Shown piece after piece: positions 10,890 through 23,081 of a DNA stretch of 64,000 nucleotides (within the stretch, counting starts at the first letter, position 1; the number at the start of each line of letters is the position of its first letter). The notes under the pieces were generated by a model, which saw only the letters and a program-made list of their open reading frames with translations, ran no database searches and had not been told where the DNA came from. A program made the position numbers and the translations under genes. The stretch is from Hericium rajendrae (lineage: Eukaryota; Basidiomycota; Agaricomycetes; Russulales; Hericiaceae), in contig CM065878.1 in assembly GCA_033439255.1 (NCBI GenBank), positions 744,001 through 808,000 on the forward strand, read 5' to 3'.

Positions 10890-12160
10890 GAGGGCTACGC
10901 ACGGACCAACAGAGCCTGCGGAGTTTGAACTTCCGGCCAGGTCCGAGCGTAAACCGCCACGAGGACGATTACTAATTCCCGCTACCCCTGGGTAGTGGGT
11001 CTTAGACGACGAACATGTCATTTCGTTTTCCCTTCAAAATCTAGGTTCAGTGGCTGTGTCTTGCAGCCGGCAATGTCCGACTGCATTCTACGGCAGGAGT
11101 GCTCTCGAGTCTCTCATCTGCATCGACCAGTGCAGAAATTCCTTTGGTGTATGTATCTCATGGTATCCGTAAATGTGTGCATGAACTGCTCATACCATCT
11201 GACGCAGTCGACGGATTTGCATAAAGGTGTCAGCGATACGGTAGCGGGCATTGCCGCAAAGACGGCCCTACGAGTTATACTTACGTGAGCGGGTTGGAAC
11301 GAACCTAAAGTTACCACGAAGACAACCCTGCGTTCATTATTCAACTCGTCCAGTCTCCAGATCCAGTGAATCCAGCTATTTTATAGTTCGCGTTTTCCAG
11401 CTTTAAGCTTCCTGTGCGCGGCGTAATTTCTCAACTAACCTCTTTGGCCGTTTCGCCCGTTTCCTTCGTCGCTCTGGTTTGTTTGAATCCTGCACGTCGT
11501 ACTGGTGACACTTTCTGGATTTCGACGGGCAACATCGAGAGGCGAGTAATTGCTCTTGGTCGAGTCTCGATTTAGTTTTCTGCTTGCTGAAGCGATTAGC
11601 CCAAAATATTCTATGCATAGCATCATTCATCATTCAGCTGTTATCAGACTGGTCACCGGTCCAGTTTGTTGCATGGCGGCCATGCTGCTCATCTCATCGA
11701 GCAGGGTAATCGATAATAACGGCTCCAATAGTCTCCATGTTTTCCCGGAGGGATCATCTGTGTGTGTCGCAAACATCCAGCAGAGGTGCGATGTACGGAC
11801 AGTTCATCGACACCAAGGCCCAAGTATCACCTGGGAAGGATGCACTGTGAATGCATTCAGCCGTTCTTGATTTCTGGTGAGCACTCTCTGTCGCATCTTC
11901 TGTATATCACGGTACGCTCCAGCCCATTCGTCATTCACTGCTGCGGCCCGACTCAAACCATGTGCCAAACCGCAATTGCGAGCGCGAAGGCGGGTGGCAC
12001 CAGCACATCATATGATGCCAATCATCTGACCCCGCAAAGACGCTCACCACGCATCAGTTCCCGAATTCTCATCTCAAGAAGTTGCGTTGATGCGGCATCT
12101 GATTCGTGGTAAACGCGGGCGGCCGTGCTGGCTACGCTATGGTTTTGCCTACGTGCGACC
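10890..12160. other. intergenic, nothing recognised
   Basis: About 1.3 kb. A short very basic minus-strand frame at 11403-11633 looks compositional rather than real. No RNA gene or repeat was seen. Confidence 0.4.
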
Positions 12161-12168
12161 GCGATGCA

Positions 12169-12176
12169 TATTTAAG
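12169..12176 (+). promoter_or_regulatory. possible TATA box of the sugar transporter
   Basis: TATTTAAG about 146 bp upstream of the ATG at 12315. Confidence 0.4.
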
Positions 12177-12314
12177 GATGCGGTCTTCGCGCGCTCCAAA
12201 GTAAGTTCCTACTTCCCTTCGCCGTCGCGCTTCTTGTACGGTCCTGTGAGCCGAGTGTACCAGCGCTACGCAGACTGACGTTTGCGACGCACGACCTGAT
12301 CTCTCTGAGCAGCC

Positions 12315-14745
12315 ATGGCAGTCCCTACGAACACAAGGGCTATCCTGTTCGCCATCTTCATAGCATTCGGTGAGTGGTTGGTTCGATCATATACTTTGCA
12401 ATGCTAATGCATGAACTGTGACTGTCAAGGCGGTTGGCACACTTCGCAACAATACATTACGAGAGACTGTGAGTTAATTTTTTCATACCATGATATCTAT
12501 AACTCAAAGTCGCTCGTGTAGGATCGCTTTCGGATACAGGATTTCTCTTTGGTTACGATATAGGTGTTATTTCGGTGAGTTCTAAGATCATTCAAAGATT
12601 CGACCATGTAACGCTCACGGATCCTTAATGTTGGTCAGGGATGTCTAATCATGCCAGACTTTATCCAACGTTTTGGAGAACAGCAGGATGATGGCACCTT
12701 CGTCTTATCGTCAGCGCGCCAGTCCATAATTACGTCCCTCCTTTCTGCTGGGTACGTCTTTTCTGGTCTGAGAGCGCGATGCAAGATCTCACTGTTGTTT
12801 TCACACCAATAGTACATTCGTGTAAGCGATAGTTTTGAGCTGCCTCGCGCTTCCGACTGACGATCGCCCGCAAACGCAGCGGCGCGCTTGGACAAGCACT
12901 CACGTCGGACCGCTATGGCCGTAAAGGCTCCATCTTCATCTGGTCGACTATCTTCACTGTCGGGGTGGTGGTCCAGACCGCGACCGAGACGTCGATTGCG
13001 CAGATCACTGTGGGACGCTTCATTGCCGGTTTGGGAGTCGGCGCCTTGTCCGGTGAGCTTTCATGGACATATGGATAGTGGTGGACATCGATTGACCCTC
13101 CCTTTAGCTATCGTTCCTCTGTACAATGGCGAGACTGCGCCCAAGGCGATTCGTGGTATGATCCTAGTGATGTATCAGTTGCAAATCATCATGGGGTACG
13201 CATTTTCGCAGAGATCTCGACCATATATAATAGCTGATATCTGCGAAGTATATTCTTGTCCTACATTATCGACCTTGGGACCCATTCTATCAACAACTCC
13301 GCTTCCTGGAAAATACCTGTTGGTAAGTGTAGATCTCGCTTCAATGTGTAGGGAGCGTGAATTCTGATCCATATTCGGACATAGGTCTGCAGATGCTCTG
13401 GGGCTTGATCCTCATGAGCGGCATCTTGTTCCTTCCCGAGTCCCCGTACGTTATGCTCTTCCTCATTATTTTTCAATGACTCTCAGCTTCGGCCATCCAG
13501 ACGTCATTTGCTCTACACTGGTCGCGAGCAGTTCGCGCGCGAGGTCATCGCTGAGCTGAACTCGGTGCCTGTCGAGGACGAGCTGGTCGAGTCATACGTC
13601 GCGGAACTGAAGCTGGCCATCGCGGAGGAGAACGAGGGTGGCCAAGCGACGTGGCTTGAGTGCTTCTCGACACGGAACCAACTGTGGAAGCGGACGATAA
13701 ATGGCATGATGCTACAGTTCATCCAGCAGCTGAACGGGCAGAACTTCTATTGTGCGTCTCATCTTGCAAATCATCAGGCCCGGAGTCTCATCAGCTTTCA
13801 GATTACTATGGCGATACTTTCTTCCAGAGTGCTGGAACCCAGTGAGTGTCTTCGACCACGCGCGGAATGTGGGATGTTGGTGTTGACCAAATGCATAGGC
13901 TCTCGCCGTACGTTATCCAGACTATCCTCGGCGCTGTCTCTGTCGCAGGCACCGTTCCAGCTCTGTACCTCATCGAAACATGGGGTCGTCGTCGCGTAAG
14001 CTCGAATACTTCCCAATCTACATTGGCCAGCACCATACTGACAGACGGTGCAGTCCCTCCTGACTGGCGCAGCTCTCGAAGCGATCTGCGCTCTCATAGC
14101 GGGTCTCGCCGGCCACTTCCTGCTCGCGCCAACTGGAACACCCGCAGACCAGCTCACACCACGCAACAAATCTGGCGGCGACACGCTGATCGCGTTCGCG
14201 GTACTGCACGTCTTCTCCTACGCCATGTTCTGGGGCCCAACGCCATGGGTGTACCTTGGCGAGAGCTTCCCGCTACGCGTGCGCCCGAAGAGTATCGCGC
14301 TCGGCAGTGCGACGAGTGCGTTCTATGTTCCGTGCATGTACTATCATGACGAGTCCATGCTGACTGCGCATGGTAGACTGGTTGTGGAACTTCTTGCTGT
14401 CGTTCTTCTCCCCGCGCATTGCGGCTGATATCGGCCCACTCATTCTGTTGATCTTCTTCGGAGTGCTCGTCTTCGGATACGTCTACGTGTATATCTTCAT
14501 CCCGGAGACGAAAGGTCTCAGTCTCGAGGAGGTGCGTTCTGGCGCATTCATCTTCGCCGAATACAATTCGCTGACTTATCTGCTCTTTCGCGTGTCAGGT
14601 CGATCAGTTGTATCGCGAAAACGTGAAGCCATGGCACTCATCAAAATGGAGACCCCAACCTCCGGAGACTCGGGAAGACACAGATGCGAAAGATGAAGTT
14701 GTTACGGACAACATCGACACGGCTAACGAGAAGACCGAGGCATAG
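12315..14745 (+). CDS. MFS sugar (hexose-type) transporter
   Basis: Twelve-helix major facilitator of the sugar porter family, plasma membrane, proton-coupled uptake of a monosaccharide by family inference. Motifs in order: F-L-F-G-Y-D-I-G-V-I-S in TM1, S-D-R-Y-G-R-K-G loop 2-3, G-R-F-I-A-G-L-G-V-G-A-L-S, P-E-S-P at the end of TM6, Q-Q-L-N-G-Q-N-F-Y-Y in TM7, and P-E-T-K-G-L-S-L-E-E after TM12. At least a dozen exons. Exon 1 is 12315-12369 and joins best to 12522-12574; using the stretch between them as an exon (starting G-W-H-T-S-Q-Q) would create an in-frame stop. A 9-nt exon at 12813-12821 keeps the frame between L-L-S-A-G and F-V-G-A-L-G. The C-terminus is acidic, with V-D-Q-L-Y-R-E just after the last helix. 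Confidence 0.9.
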
Positions 14746-16100
14746 CTGGCGACTGGTGGAGGACATACCGGCGAATTTGACAACTATCTCAATATTAATA
14801 TTTCTGTGCTCATGAGCGGAATGTATTATTATGAACGTTCATCCTATGTATGGTCATGGTTCGACGAAGCTGAGCGTATGGGTGTTCAACGTTGAGATAC
14901 AGAGCCTTAAGACCTTATACTCCGCACCCTCACCCAGTCCGGCCGGAAACGGCCAGAAAAGTATGTTCGGTAGAGCCAAGAACTCGGGTCCACTGCCAGC
15001 TGGTGTCGCTTGCTCTGCGATGACACTGACAACGACGCACAACGACGACCACGACGCCAACCATCGACGCCGGTGATGCGAATGACGGAAATCACTCTTC
15101 CTCGAAAGTGATATTAACGAATGAGGTCAACTTGTAACCTTTTAGCTCTTTGTCTTCCTGGTTTCAAGCTTGTCAAGATACTCTGTATGTAGACATGACT
15201 GGAGCGCCCCCCGCAGACACAGCGTTTGCAGCAATCGATACTGCGCCCGCTGCATTTATGGAGGGCAAGGTTTGATTCGTAGATTCTTGGTCATGGCTTC
15301 TCATTGCTGTGTACCAGCGCGTTCATCCGTCGCGTCTAGGAAACAATCGTGTATCTGATTCCTCTAGATACCAGATAAGTCCAAGCCCGGGTCCTCAAGG
15401 CTGCGCAATGGAGATTCCACTGTCTATTGCTTAGTATATATTCTGATCTCTTGAGTCCGAAAGTCCCAGTTTCAGGAACATCTCTGATTTCACGAGGGCA
15501 ACCGCTGACTGAACCAATTTTTTTGTGGACAGCTTAGTACGCTTTTGACGACATGCTTCTCTAGATGGGTCCCGTTAGCACTGACTTGTCCTGGCGACAT
15601 GTTCACTCCCGGGAGCGAACCTCTCTCGTTCGCTGTATACCAAAATGTACGTGGCCGTGATACCCGCAGCTATCATCCCGAACCATCTGAACCTGTCGCA
15701 TTGCCTTAGGTCTGTCCCAGCGCTCATCGCTAACATCTTTGTGGTGTTTTCGATGGCGTTGTACATCAGTCGGCGTCGTCTGAGATCAACATCACTTGGA
15801 TGTAGAACGGAGGGTGATAATTGCGCGCCATGATCCAGGGCTGACGTTAGGACTGAAGGCATCTGATTCAGTATTTGAATGTGTCATCCTCGGCGCTGGA
15901 TGCGAGACATAGCCATACACTATCATGTAGGCTTGTCCTTCTCCTCTGTGCTTTCCGCGCAAGCATGTCCCTGCATCCCGCACAGTCGATGTGCATTGAA
16001 CCGTCATCGGACTCTGATGGTCGTTGCACGGGTAGATCTTCGTTGGTATCGATGCTAGTCCCTGGATCGTAATGTGAATCGCTAACGGTGTCCCCGCAGA
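14746..16100. other. intergenic, nothing recognised
   Basis: About 1.35 kb. A minus-strand frame at 15575-15862 has one hydrophobic stretch but no recognisable family or splice context. A TATA-like TAATATATAG at 16101 marks the promoter of the next gene. Confidence 0.4.
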
Positions 16101-16220
16101 TAATATATAGTCAAGGACTAATGGTAGAAGTGCTGCCTTCGACCGCGGGCGGCCAAGACCTAAACCGTTTTTTCATTTTTTCATCATCTTACCGTGCTGG
16201 TCGCGATTTACTGATTATTT

Positions 16221-18412
16221 ATGGCACCCGTCATTCAGCAAGACTATATTGATGAGGACATCAATGGTGCATCCTCTCGCAATATTCATCGAATGTCACG
16301 GACTCACCTTTCCGACCGTTGTCTAGACGTCATCTCGGACATGCTCCATGCCAGATACCTTGTGCACCGCGAAACGGCGCCTTGTATCCCGCTTGGTGGA
16401 CTCCTCCCGATGTACACCCGGAGGGTGGAAAAGGACCCTTGAATTACGTCCGCAAACGGAATCGCTGCCCCCAACCGTCACCGACGTCTCCGAGTTCCAT
16501 TAGTGAAGGTATGAGACCCGTCGTTCCAGGTGTAAGGCCCCTCACTAGACCACCCGCTCCAGCCACTACTTCGACACCCCAAACGCCGAGCACGACATTG
16601 ACTTCGACAGCAATATCGACATTGGACCAGGAGCCAATTGCGACCACCACTCCACAGGCAGATAGTTCTACCTCGGCATCGACAACCAGTATGCTAGACT
16701 CGACGAGTTCTACACAGAGTCCAACCGGCGCTCCGGCCAATGCCGTGGCTTCGGTCGCAATGAGCAGTTCTTCCGTCTTGCAGCATTCGGCAAGTACCAC
16801 GAACAGCACTCCAAGCTCTGCCTCCGCTTCTGCATCGCTTCCGCCCTCCTCTACATCTGCCAGTCAATCGTCGTCCTCTCTTCATGGCTCCGTAACGACA
16901 TCAGGCCTATCCAGCCCAACTACATCCAGTTCATCTGGCTTCACATCATCGAGCTCAACTTCCGCATCTCCTTCGACCTCTTCAGGAACGACACCCGTTG
17001 TCGTTCTGCCGGGCATACCTACATCATCGCCGGGGAGCAAGACATCAACAGCAGCAGATACACCGCCCACTCCCAGTCCGACACTGACCAGCGGCCCTGC
17101 GCAGCCTTCCGGCACGGACTCTCCGAATGACCAAAACGGCGGGCAACACCATCCGACTGGCACCAGTGCGAGTCCTGGGCCAAGTCCCAGTGGAGGCAGC
17201 AATCCAGGAAGTGGTCCCAGCAGTGATCCTGGCAATGGTCCGGGAGCAGCCCGAGTCCGGGAGGTCCAGTTGCAGTTCCAATTCCACCGATTCCCGCTCC
17301 AATTCCAGTTCCACCGATTCCTGACCCTATCCCTGGTGGTCCGCCTGGGAGTGGCGGTCCTGGTGATTCGCCATCAGGCAAGCCTGGAAAGCCCATGGGC
17401 AACCCAGATACTACGAACAGTCCTGGGGGCGACGATAATGGCGGCTCAGGCAATCCAGCGGCTCCTGTCACTGGAGGTCCTGGTGCCTCGCAGCCAGGGG
17501 AGTCTGGACATGCAGAACCCACCGGGGAGCCTACCAGTGTGACAGGAAAAAACCCTTCGTCAAGCCCGACTGCTGTTCTGCCAGATGGTCCAGGGCATTC
17601 CACTGACGGATCATCGGGAACCAAAGATCCGCCCGTCACAACGAATGAAGGTCTACCCCAAGCCAGTATCCCGGCAGGAAATGGCGGTCAACCCAAGCCA
17701 ACTATATCACCCGTTGCTCCGCCTAGTAATGGCGACCCCGAGCCATCAGCGTCAGTCACGCCATCTGCATCAGTCTCGCCGTCCGCGTCAGCCTCCCTCT
17801 CCGCGTCAGCTTCGCCATCCGAGATGAAGTCGGACGACGATTCGGCTCCAAAGACATTTAGCGTGGATTTCTCGTTCGACTCCGAGGGTGGAAAGCCCAC
17901 ATCCGGGAAGTCCACAGCCGCACCTTCCGCTACGCATCACACGAGCACCAGCAAGGCGCACCAAAGCCGCACGTCGGCTGCGTCCAAGGGAACGTCCTCC
18001 AAGTCGGGTTCCAAGACGACGTCAGCGAGCGATTCTGAGACTTCGGAATCCGCGTATCTCTGCTAGTAAATTGTAAGTGTCGTCTAACTGTTTAAGTCAT
18101 CGAGTCTGACCTTGCGATGACAGCGGCGGGTACCTCAGTCCTGCGCAGGCATCGAACGAGATCGTCTTTCAGCGTAACGTTCTTCCAATCGCCGCAAATG
18201 CTCATAAAGCTGAATTGTATGTCTCCATCTACGCAATCATATAGAAATTATCCAGAGCTGACGAAATCAAATGCAGATTGAACACAACCATCGTGATTTA
18301 CCTCCTCGGCATCATATCCATTGTGTGCTTACCTCTCATCCTCATCATCATGAGGCGACAGATGGGCCGTAAGTCGAAGGCTTCTAAGGGATCGGAATCG
18401 GACCTACCGTAA
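16221..18412 (+). CDS. Ser/Thr/Pro-rich single-pass membrane protein (family member 1)
   Basis: Function unknown; probably a cell-surface or wall-associated protein judged by the heavily O-glycosylatable composition. The start M-A-P-V-I is followed by a short acidic exon 1, as in the paralogues at 39.7, 54.8 and 59.3 kb. Splicing to the body is uncertain (best in-phase acceptor near 16433). The body is a long Ser/Thr-rich domain, then Pro/Gly-rich repeats, then SAS-type repeats, then K-T-F-S-V-D-F-S-F, the motif shared by the family. After a splice near 18062 come about 30 residues, a splice at 18216, and an anchor helix (I-V-I-Y-L-L-G-I-I-S-I-V-C-L-P-L-I-L-I-I-M) with a basic tail ending at 18412. 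The coding frame changes near 17214-17269, explained either by a 56-bp GT-AG intron there or by a one-base deletion. Confidence 0.65.
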
Positions 18413-18984
18413 CCTGGCTTCTTGAACACACCTTGTGAGAACTGGAAGGGTCGAGCAGGATTTCTTGAGGAAAGCTTCGCATTCCGTTGTGGCATCTGTA
18501 TTTGGTTTGACGCAGTGGAATTGTGTGTGCTATTCCAATGATTGCAAGGTCATGAAAATGGGTGTTTAGCCACCTAGCTAGCGCTGCGAGCCATGAGTGG
18601 GTTCTTGAAGCTTGAAGAGCGTAAGTTACGCTCTTCTACGCTGCGTAACAGATATTTGCCGATAGTGTGTAGTCAAAATGATGACGTCAGCACCATCCTC
18701 TTGGTCTTCCCTGAGCCGAGGTTGTCCTTCTCGCCATTTTCCTCCTGCACCATCTCCATGTCCACCATTTTGTAGCAAGCCATCTTCTGCAAATTATGGT
18801 ACTTTTTCTATGAAATACTGATACAACCACATCCGCGCCGACGGACGCCCATGGCTCAACGACGTCATAGCTTGCGGGTGGAGATTTCCTGTGCAGACCT
18901 GAGACTTCCTACTATGCTCTGTCCGACGTCTTTCTCGTCATTGACGACGACGGCACACAGCTCATTGCTGTATATCTTGGTGCG
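18413..18984. other. intergenic, nothing recognised
   Basis: About 570 bp. No conserved frame; an upstream exon of the following gene could lie here. Confidence 0.4.
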
Positions 18985-20264
18985 ATGACCTCTTTTTGCG
19001 AAGGCTTCGTTTCTACCTGTGTTTTCTTGTACAAATTGATGTACACGACTACATGCCTTCTGCTGTCCTTCGCCCTCCAAACACCTATCTTCGGCCACAA
19101 ACTTTATATCGGCCGCATCTCCTTTTTATCTCTTGGAAACGTCTCTCTTTCGCTCCCAGATTCACGACACACCATATCTCCGGCCACGAACATCCGCTTC
19201 ACCAGCTTCTCCCTGCACCCGAGGCTCCCAGAATTCCGCACACCAACCCCTCCCGAGTCCGAGGACCAGTTCCGCACCCCACCACCCACATTCCTCACGC
19301 TCAACCTCCGCTCCGCCCTCCTCACCAGCGCGCTCAGCACCGTCTCCACCACACACACCACCGTGCACGTCCTGCTCTATCCAACCTCATGGCCGCACCG
19401 CACGACCGGCTCGCCGTTCGTGCACACGACGCTACGCGGCTTCAGGCTGCGCATCTTCTCGAGCATGCATACACCGCACAACGTGCAGCGCCTGCGGGAG
19501 GCGCTCGTGGGCACGATTGTGTTCGGCGAGGTGCTGCGCTTTGCGGAGTTCAGGACGAAGGTGCAGTTCGGTCCTGATTTCATAGGGCATGGTCAGGACA
19601 TGACTGGGCCGGGCGTCGAGAAGATGGGCATGCACGACGGCGACGCGAGCGTGGATGACCACAACGACAAGAATGGCCACGCTCAGGATGCCGAACAGGA
19701 CTCGGATGACGACGGCGATTCAGATGACGGCTGCGACGCAGGACCGCTCGCGAGAGACGCGCCCGACGCCGGCGCTGACGACCTGCTCGTGACCGCGCAC
19801 GCCGCGGCGCTGCACATGGACGATCTCAAGGGCCGCGTGTACGCCTTCGACGAGGTCACGGCGTGCCTGCGCCGCACCTGGGGCGCGTACGCGCACGACA
19901 CTGCAGATGCGCTCGGGAAGCCGAACCGTGGGGAGTACGAGATGACGGCGGAGGGCTCGCGCTGGGTGCGCATGCCCATGGTCGCGCTGCGCGACCAGCC
20001 AGAGAGGTGGTGGCGCGTCTGGCTCGCTAAGTATGTGTCTTGCTTGCGTGCAGAGGATGTCAGACTGATTGATGGTCTGGATGTAGCATGAGATTTGTGC
20101 TGCTGACGCTCCCGTATACGCTCGTTACGGACCCGATGTTGCATGTGGATCTGTACGTCCCCGACGCGCACATCCGGTTCGACGACTTTCGCATCCGGGA
20201 TGCGGAGCTCGTGCGGCAGGGCTTCGAGGTGGCGGCGCGAACGTACGCATACATGCACGCTTAG
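18985..20264 (+). CDS. unrecognised protein, membrane-tethered N-terminus
   Basis: Two exons, 18985-20030 and 20087-20264, give 407 residues in frame. I do not recognise the family. The N-terminus has a hydrophobic stretch (L-Y-K-L-M-Y-T-T-T-C-L-L-L-S-F-A-L), then K-L-Y-I-G-R-I-S-F-L-S-L-G-N-V-S-L, a pattern resembling the start of large lipid-transfer or membrane-contact proteins, but the protein is short. A central highly acidic Asp-rich insert (residues roughly 215-260) interrupts the fold. The C-terminal exon reads L-Y-V-P-D-A-H-I-R-F-D-D-F-R-I. The two ends look beta-rich. The resemblance to lipid-transfer proteins is only a guess. Neighbour on the same strand is a wax-synthase-like acyltransferase. 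Confidence 0.7.
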
Positions 20265-20636
20265 CGGGACGATGGACTTGGATACGCACATCGGCGAGGT
20301 TGCACGTACAGTAGGTTACAATTGCATTTGTATGTACACACGGACGATCTTGTATTGTATTCTTGGCTACAAAATACACAGTGCTGCTGATCAGAAACCT
20401 CGAGGAACGTCGCCTTTGCGATTCGCATGTCGCATGACCACCACATCCTTCTCACGACCTCGATCTTAGCAACATACAGGCCAGAACAGTGTCGCCCATT
20501 GCCACTCACGCTACTGCGCTGGTGCACCCCACATTATACCTGCATCCCTAGATGACGACTACAGTAGGCTGGATGCCCTTTTCTCAAATGTAAGGGTCCA
20601 CACGCAAGCAATCGAGCGCCCAACGCTTAATGCCCA
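20265..20636. other. intergenic, promoter region of the acyltransferase
   Basis: About 370 bp between two plus-strand genes. No gene seen. Confidence 0.4.
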
Positions 20637-20643
20637 TATAAAT
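20637..20643 (+). promoter_or_regulatory. TATA box of the acyltransferase
   Basis: TATAAAT 46 bp upstream of the ATG at 20683, implying a very short leader. Confidence 0.6.
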
Positions 20644-20682
20644 CGCAGCATATCCCACAAAATCTCAGTCGTCCTCCTAGCG

Positions 20683-22001
20683 ATGGACACCGATACCCGC
20701 TTGCCGTTCTCCCCGCTGGTACACCTCCTGCTCCCCGACCTCCTCCTCACGCTCCTCCTCACGCTCTACCCGCGCCCGATCCCGCGCCTGCTCGCGTACC
20801 TCGCCCTCGCGTACTTCGCGCTCCACAACCTGCGCTCCACCTCCGGCTCCGCGCTGCAGGACTACTCCCTCGGCAGCGCGTTCATCGGGCAGCTCTTCAC
20901 CGGGACGCACCTCCTCTGGCTGGCCCGCCCGCCCACCACCTGGCGACACGAGCGCGACGCGCTCCCCGCGCGCGCGCAGGGCGCAGCGAGCCGCTTCGCG
21001 CGGGTGTTCGCCGTGCTCCACGGCCCGCGCGGCGTCGGGTGGAACTACCAGGTGCGCCCGTGCCCGCTCCCGCCCCCGCCGAGTGAACGCACCCCGACGC
21101 GCGACAGGTCGCGCACATCCCCCCGCGCCCCGCCGCACACACGCCGCGCAGCGCGTTCCTCCTTGCGCGCGCGCGCGACATCGCGCTGTACCTCCTCCTG
21201 CTCGACGCCTCGCAGACGTACACGCGCCTAAACCCGCTCTTCCGCGCGGGCGCGCCCCTCGGCGCACAGGGCGCGCCCATGCGCGCCGCGAACATCGTCG
21301 CGTTTATGGGCGCGCCGTACGCGCTGCTGAATCTGCAGTATGCCGTGCTGGGAGTGGTGGGCGTTGGGGTTGGGGTGGGCGGGAGTCAGGTGCAGGACTG
21401 GCCGGAGCTGTTTGGGCGCTGGGCGGATGCGTGGAGCGTGCGGCGGTTCTGGGGGTGAGTACTGTATGTGCTCTGTCTATGCTTGAGCGCTGCGGACCTG
21501 ACCACCCGCGCCGCAGACGGACGTGGCACCAGATGATACGCCGCGTACGTGTGCGCGCACTCGTGTTTTTGTCCGTGCGCTGAGATGGCGATGCAGTATA
21601 CGGGCGACGCAGGGAGGGCGCTCGTCGTGCTGTTTGGCTTCGAGCGCGGCACGAATGCCTCTGCGTACACGCAGCTCTATACCGCGTTCCTGATCTCGGG
21701 GCTCATGCACGCCGGCGGCGACTACATGGTCGCGCCCGCCGCCTTTGGGTCCTCGATCCCGTTCTTCCTCATGCAGGCGGTGGCCATCACGCTTGAGGAC
21801 GGCGTGATCGCGCTCGGCCGGCGCGCGGGGATGAGCGACGGGCGCGCATGGCGCGCGATTGGGTACTGCTGGGTCGTTGCGTGGTTCTGGTGGAGCGTGC
21901 CGTCGTTTGTGGATTGGAGTCTCGCGCGGGGGGTTGGGCGGAGTCAGGTATTGCCAGTGTCGCTTGTGGAGAGCGTTGGGAGGTGGGTTGGAGTCTTGTG
22001 A
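20683..22001 (+). CDS. wax-synthase-like membrane acyltransferase (MBOAT-type)
   Basis: Multi-pass membrane acyltransferase of the wax synthase family, which in basidiomycetes often acylates terpenoid or other secondary products; the substrate is unknown. Exons are 20683-21051, 21108-21454, 21517-21544 and 21597-22001 (382 residues; an alternative last acceptor at 21584 adds four). The first exon begins with several hydrophobic helices. The family signatures are F-W-G-R-T-W-H-Q-M-I-R, spread over exons 2 and 3 (exon 3 is only 28 nt), and S-G-L-M-H-A-G-G-D-Y, whose His is the expected catalytic residue. Further helices follow, including W-V-V-A-W-F-W-W-S-V-P. No other biosynthetic core enzyme was found beside it, so a gene cluster is not supported within this window. 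Confidence 0.82.
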
Positions 22002-22800
22002 GTAGTCCTGTATCATGTGCATTAAGATGGTGATGGGTAGATGAGACCCGTCATTGCTGAGCGCTGAGCGCTGAGCGGTGGGGGGGATCGTCAAAATCAC
22101 AAATCAGTGAAGATGAAGATGATTTAAATTATACATGTAGTGTGGATGTCCGTCTCAGGACGCATCGCACTCCCAGCTTTCAGTGCATTCGGCACCTTTG
22201 TCTGAGGCTCACCTCGACGAGCAAAGTTAAAGCAAATATGTTGGCGGCGACGCTTCCAAGCGTGGTCGGCAGAGGTCGGCTTGAGCCTTGAGATCGGCAT
22301 CCGCGCTGTGTCCGCTAGGTGCCGGCGCATCGGCGCGATGACAGGAACTTGTGGATCTCGACACCAAGGAACTCATCGTTGGCCACAACGCCGTCGACAA
22401 CACAATGCGACGATGACCACCCGGACGGTCTCAGTTCCTCTGTAGCCTCTCGTGACCATGCTGTCCAATCTCTATGGGAAGCCCCGCTGATCAGGTTGAT
22501 CGTGGCTAGCGATATGTATGCTTGATGGTATCGATGGACATTCAGAATGATGCGTGCCTTTATGTATGTTTGTTGGGAATATCATTTTATCTGACATTTT
22601 CAGTTCGCGCTCGTTCAAGTCGAACGTCTTCAAGTACCTTCAGCATCGTCATCATTCAAGGGCCGAACACTTTTCAGTTCTAGTATGAGTTCGCGTGGAC
22701 CTTTGGTCGAGAGTACGCTCTGTAGCAACGGCTCTTTGCCCCGGTGCAATATCATCAAAATCATCACAACTTTGGATCTCCCAAACATGGCGCTCTCACG
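22002..22800. other. intergenic, short 7-bp tandem repeat
   Basis: About 800 bp with no gene. Around 22056-22078 a GCTGAGC heptamer is repeated about three times. The right end leads into the promoter of the next gene. Confidence 0.4.
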
Positions 22801-22802
22801 TC

Positions 22803-22810
22803 TATATAAG
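22803..22810 (+). promoter_or_regulatory. TATA box, Ser/Thr-rich gene 2
   Basis: TATATAAG about 275 bp upstream of the ATG at 23082; the leader is pyrimidine-rich. Confidence 0.5.
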
Positions 22811-23081
22811 CATTCCGCGTCGCTGTGAGCCTCGCAGTACAGCCTCAGCATAACTATGCTTCTCAGGCTTTGGCGCTCGACTACATACGGACCATCTCTT
22901 CTTTCCTTTCTCCGTCTCTTTTACTGTGGCGGCCACCTCTTTCTCTTTCTATCTACTTTATCTTCTCCTTCCTCTTTGGATCTGTAGCTCCGTGGACTTT
23001 CTAATCAGTTTATGAATTCATCGAACGTTGCTGGACTTGACGTTCTTCTTACCTTTTTTGATTGACTGACAGTGACAGGAC

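Noticed and set aside
11403-11633. Basic minus-strand frame resembling a ribosomal protein tail
   Set aside because: No upstream exon, no recognisable family, only a compositional resemblance.
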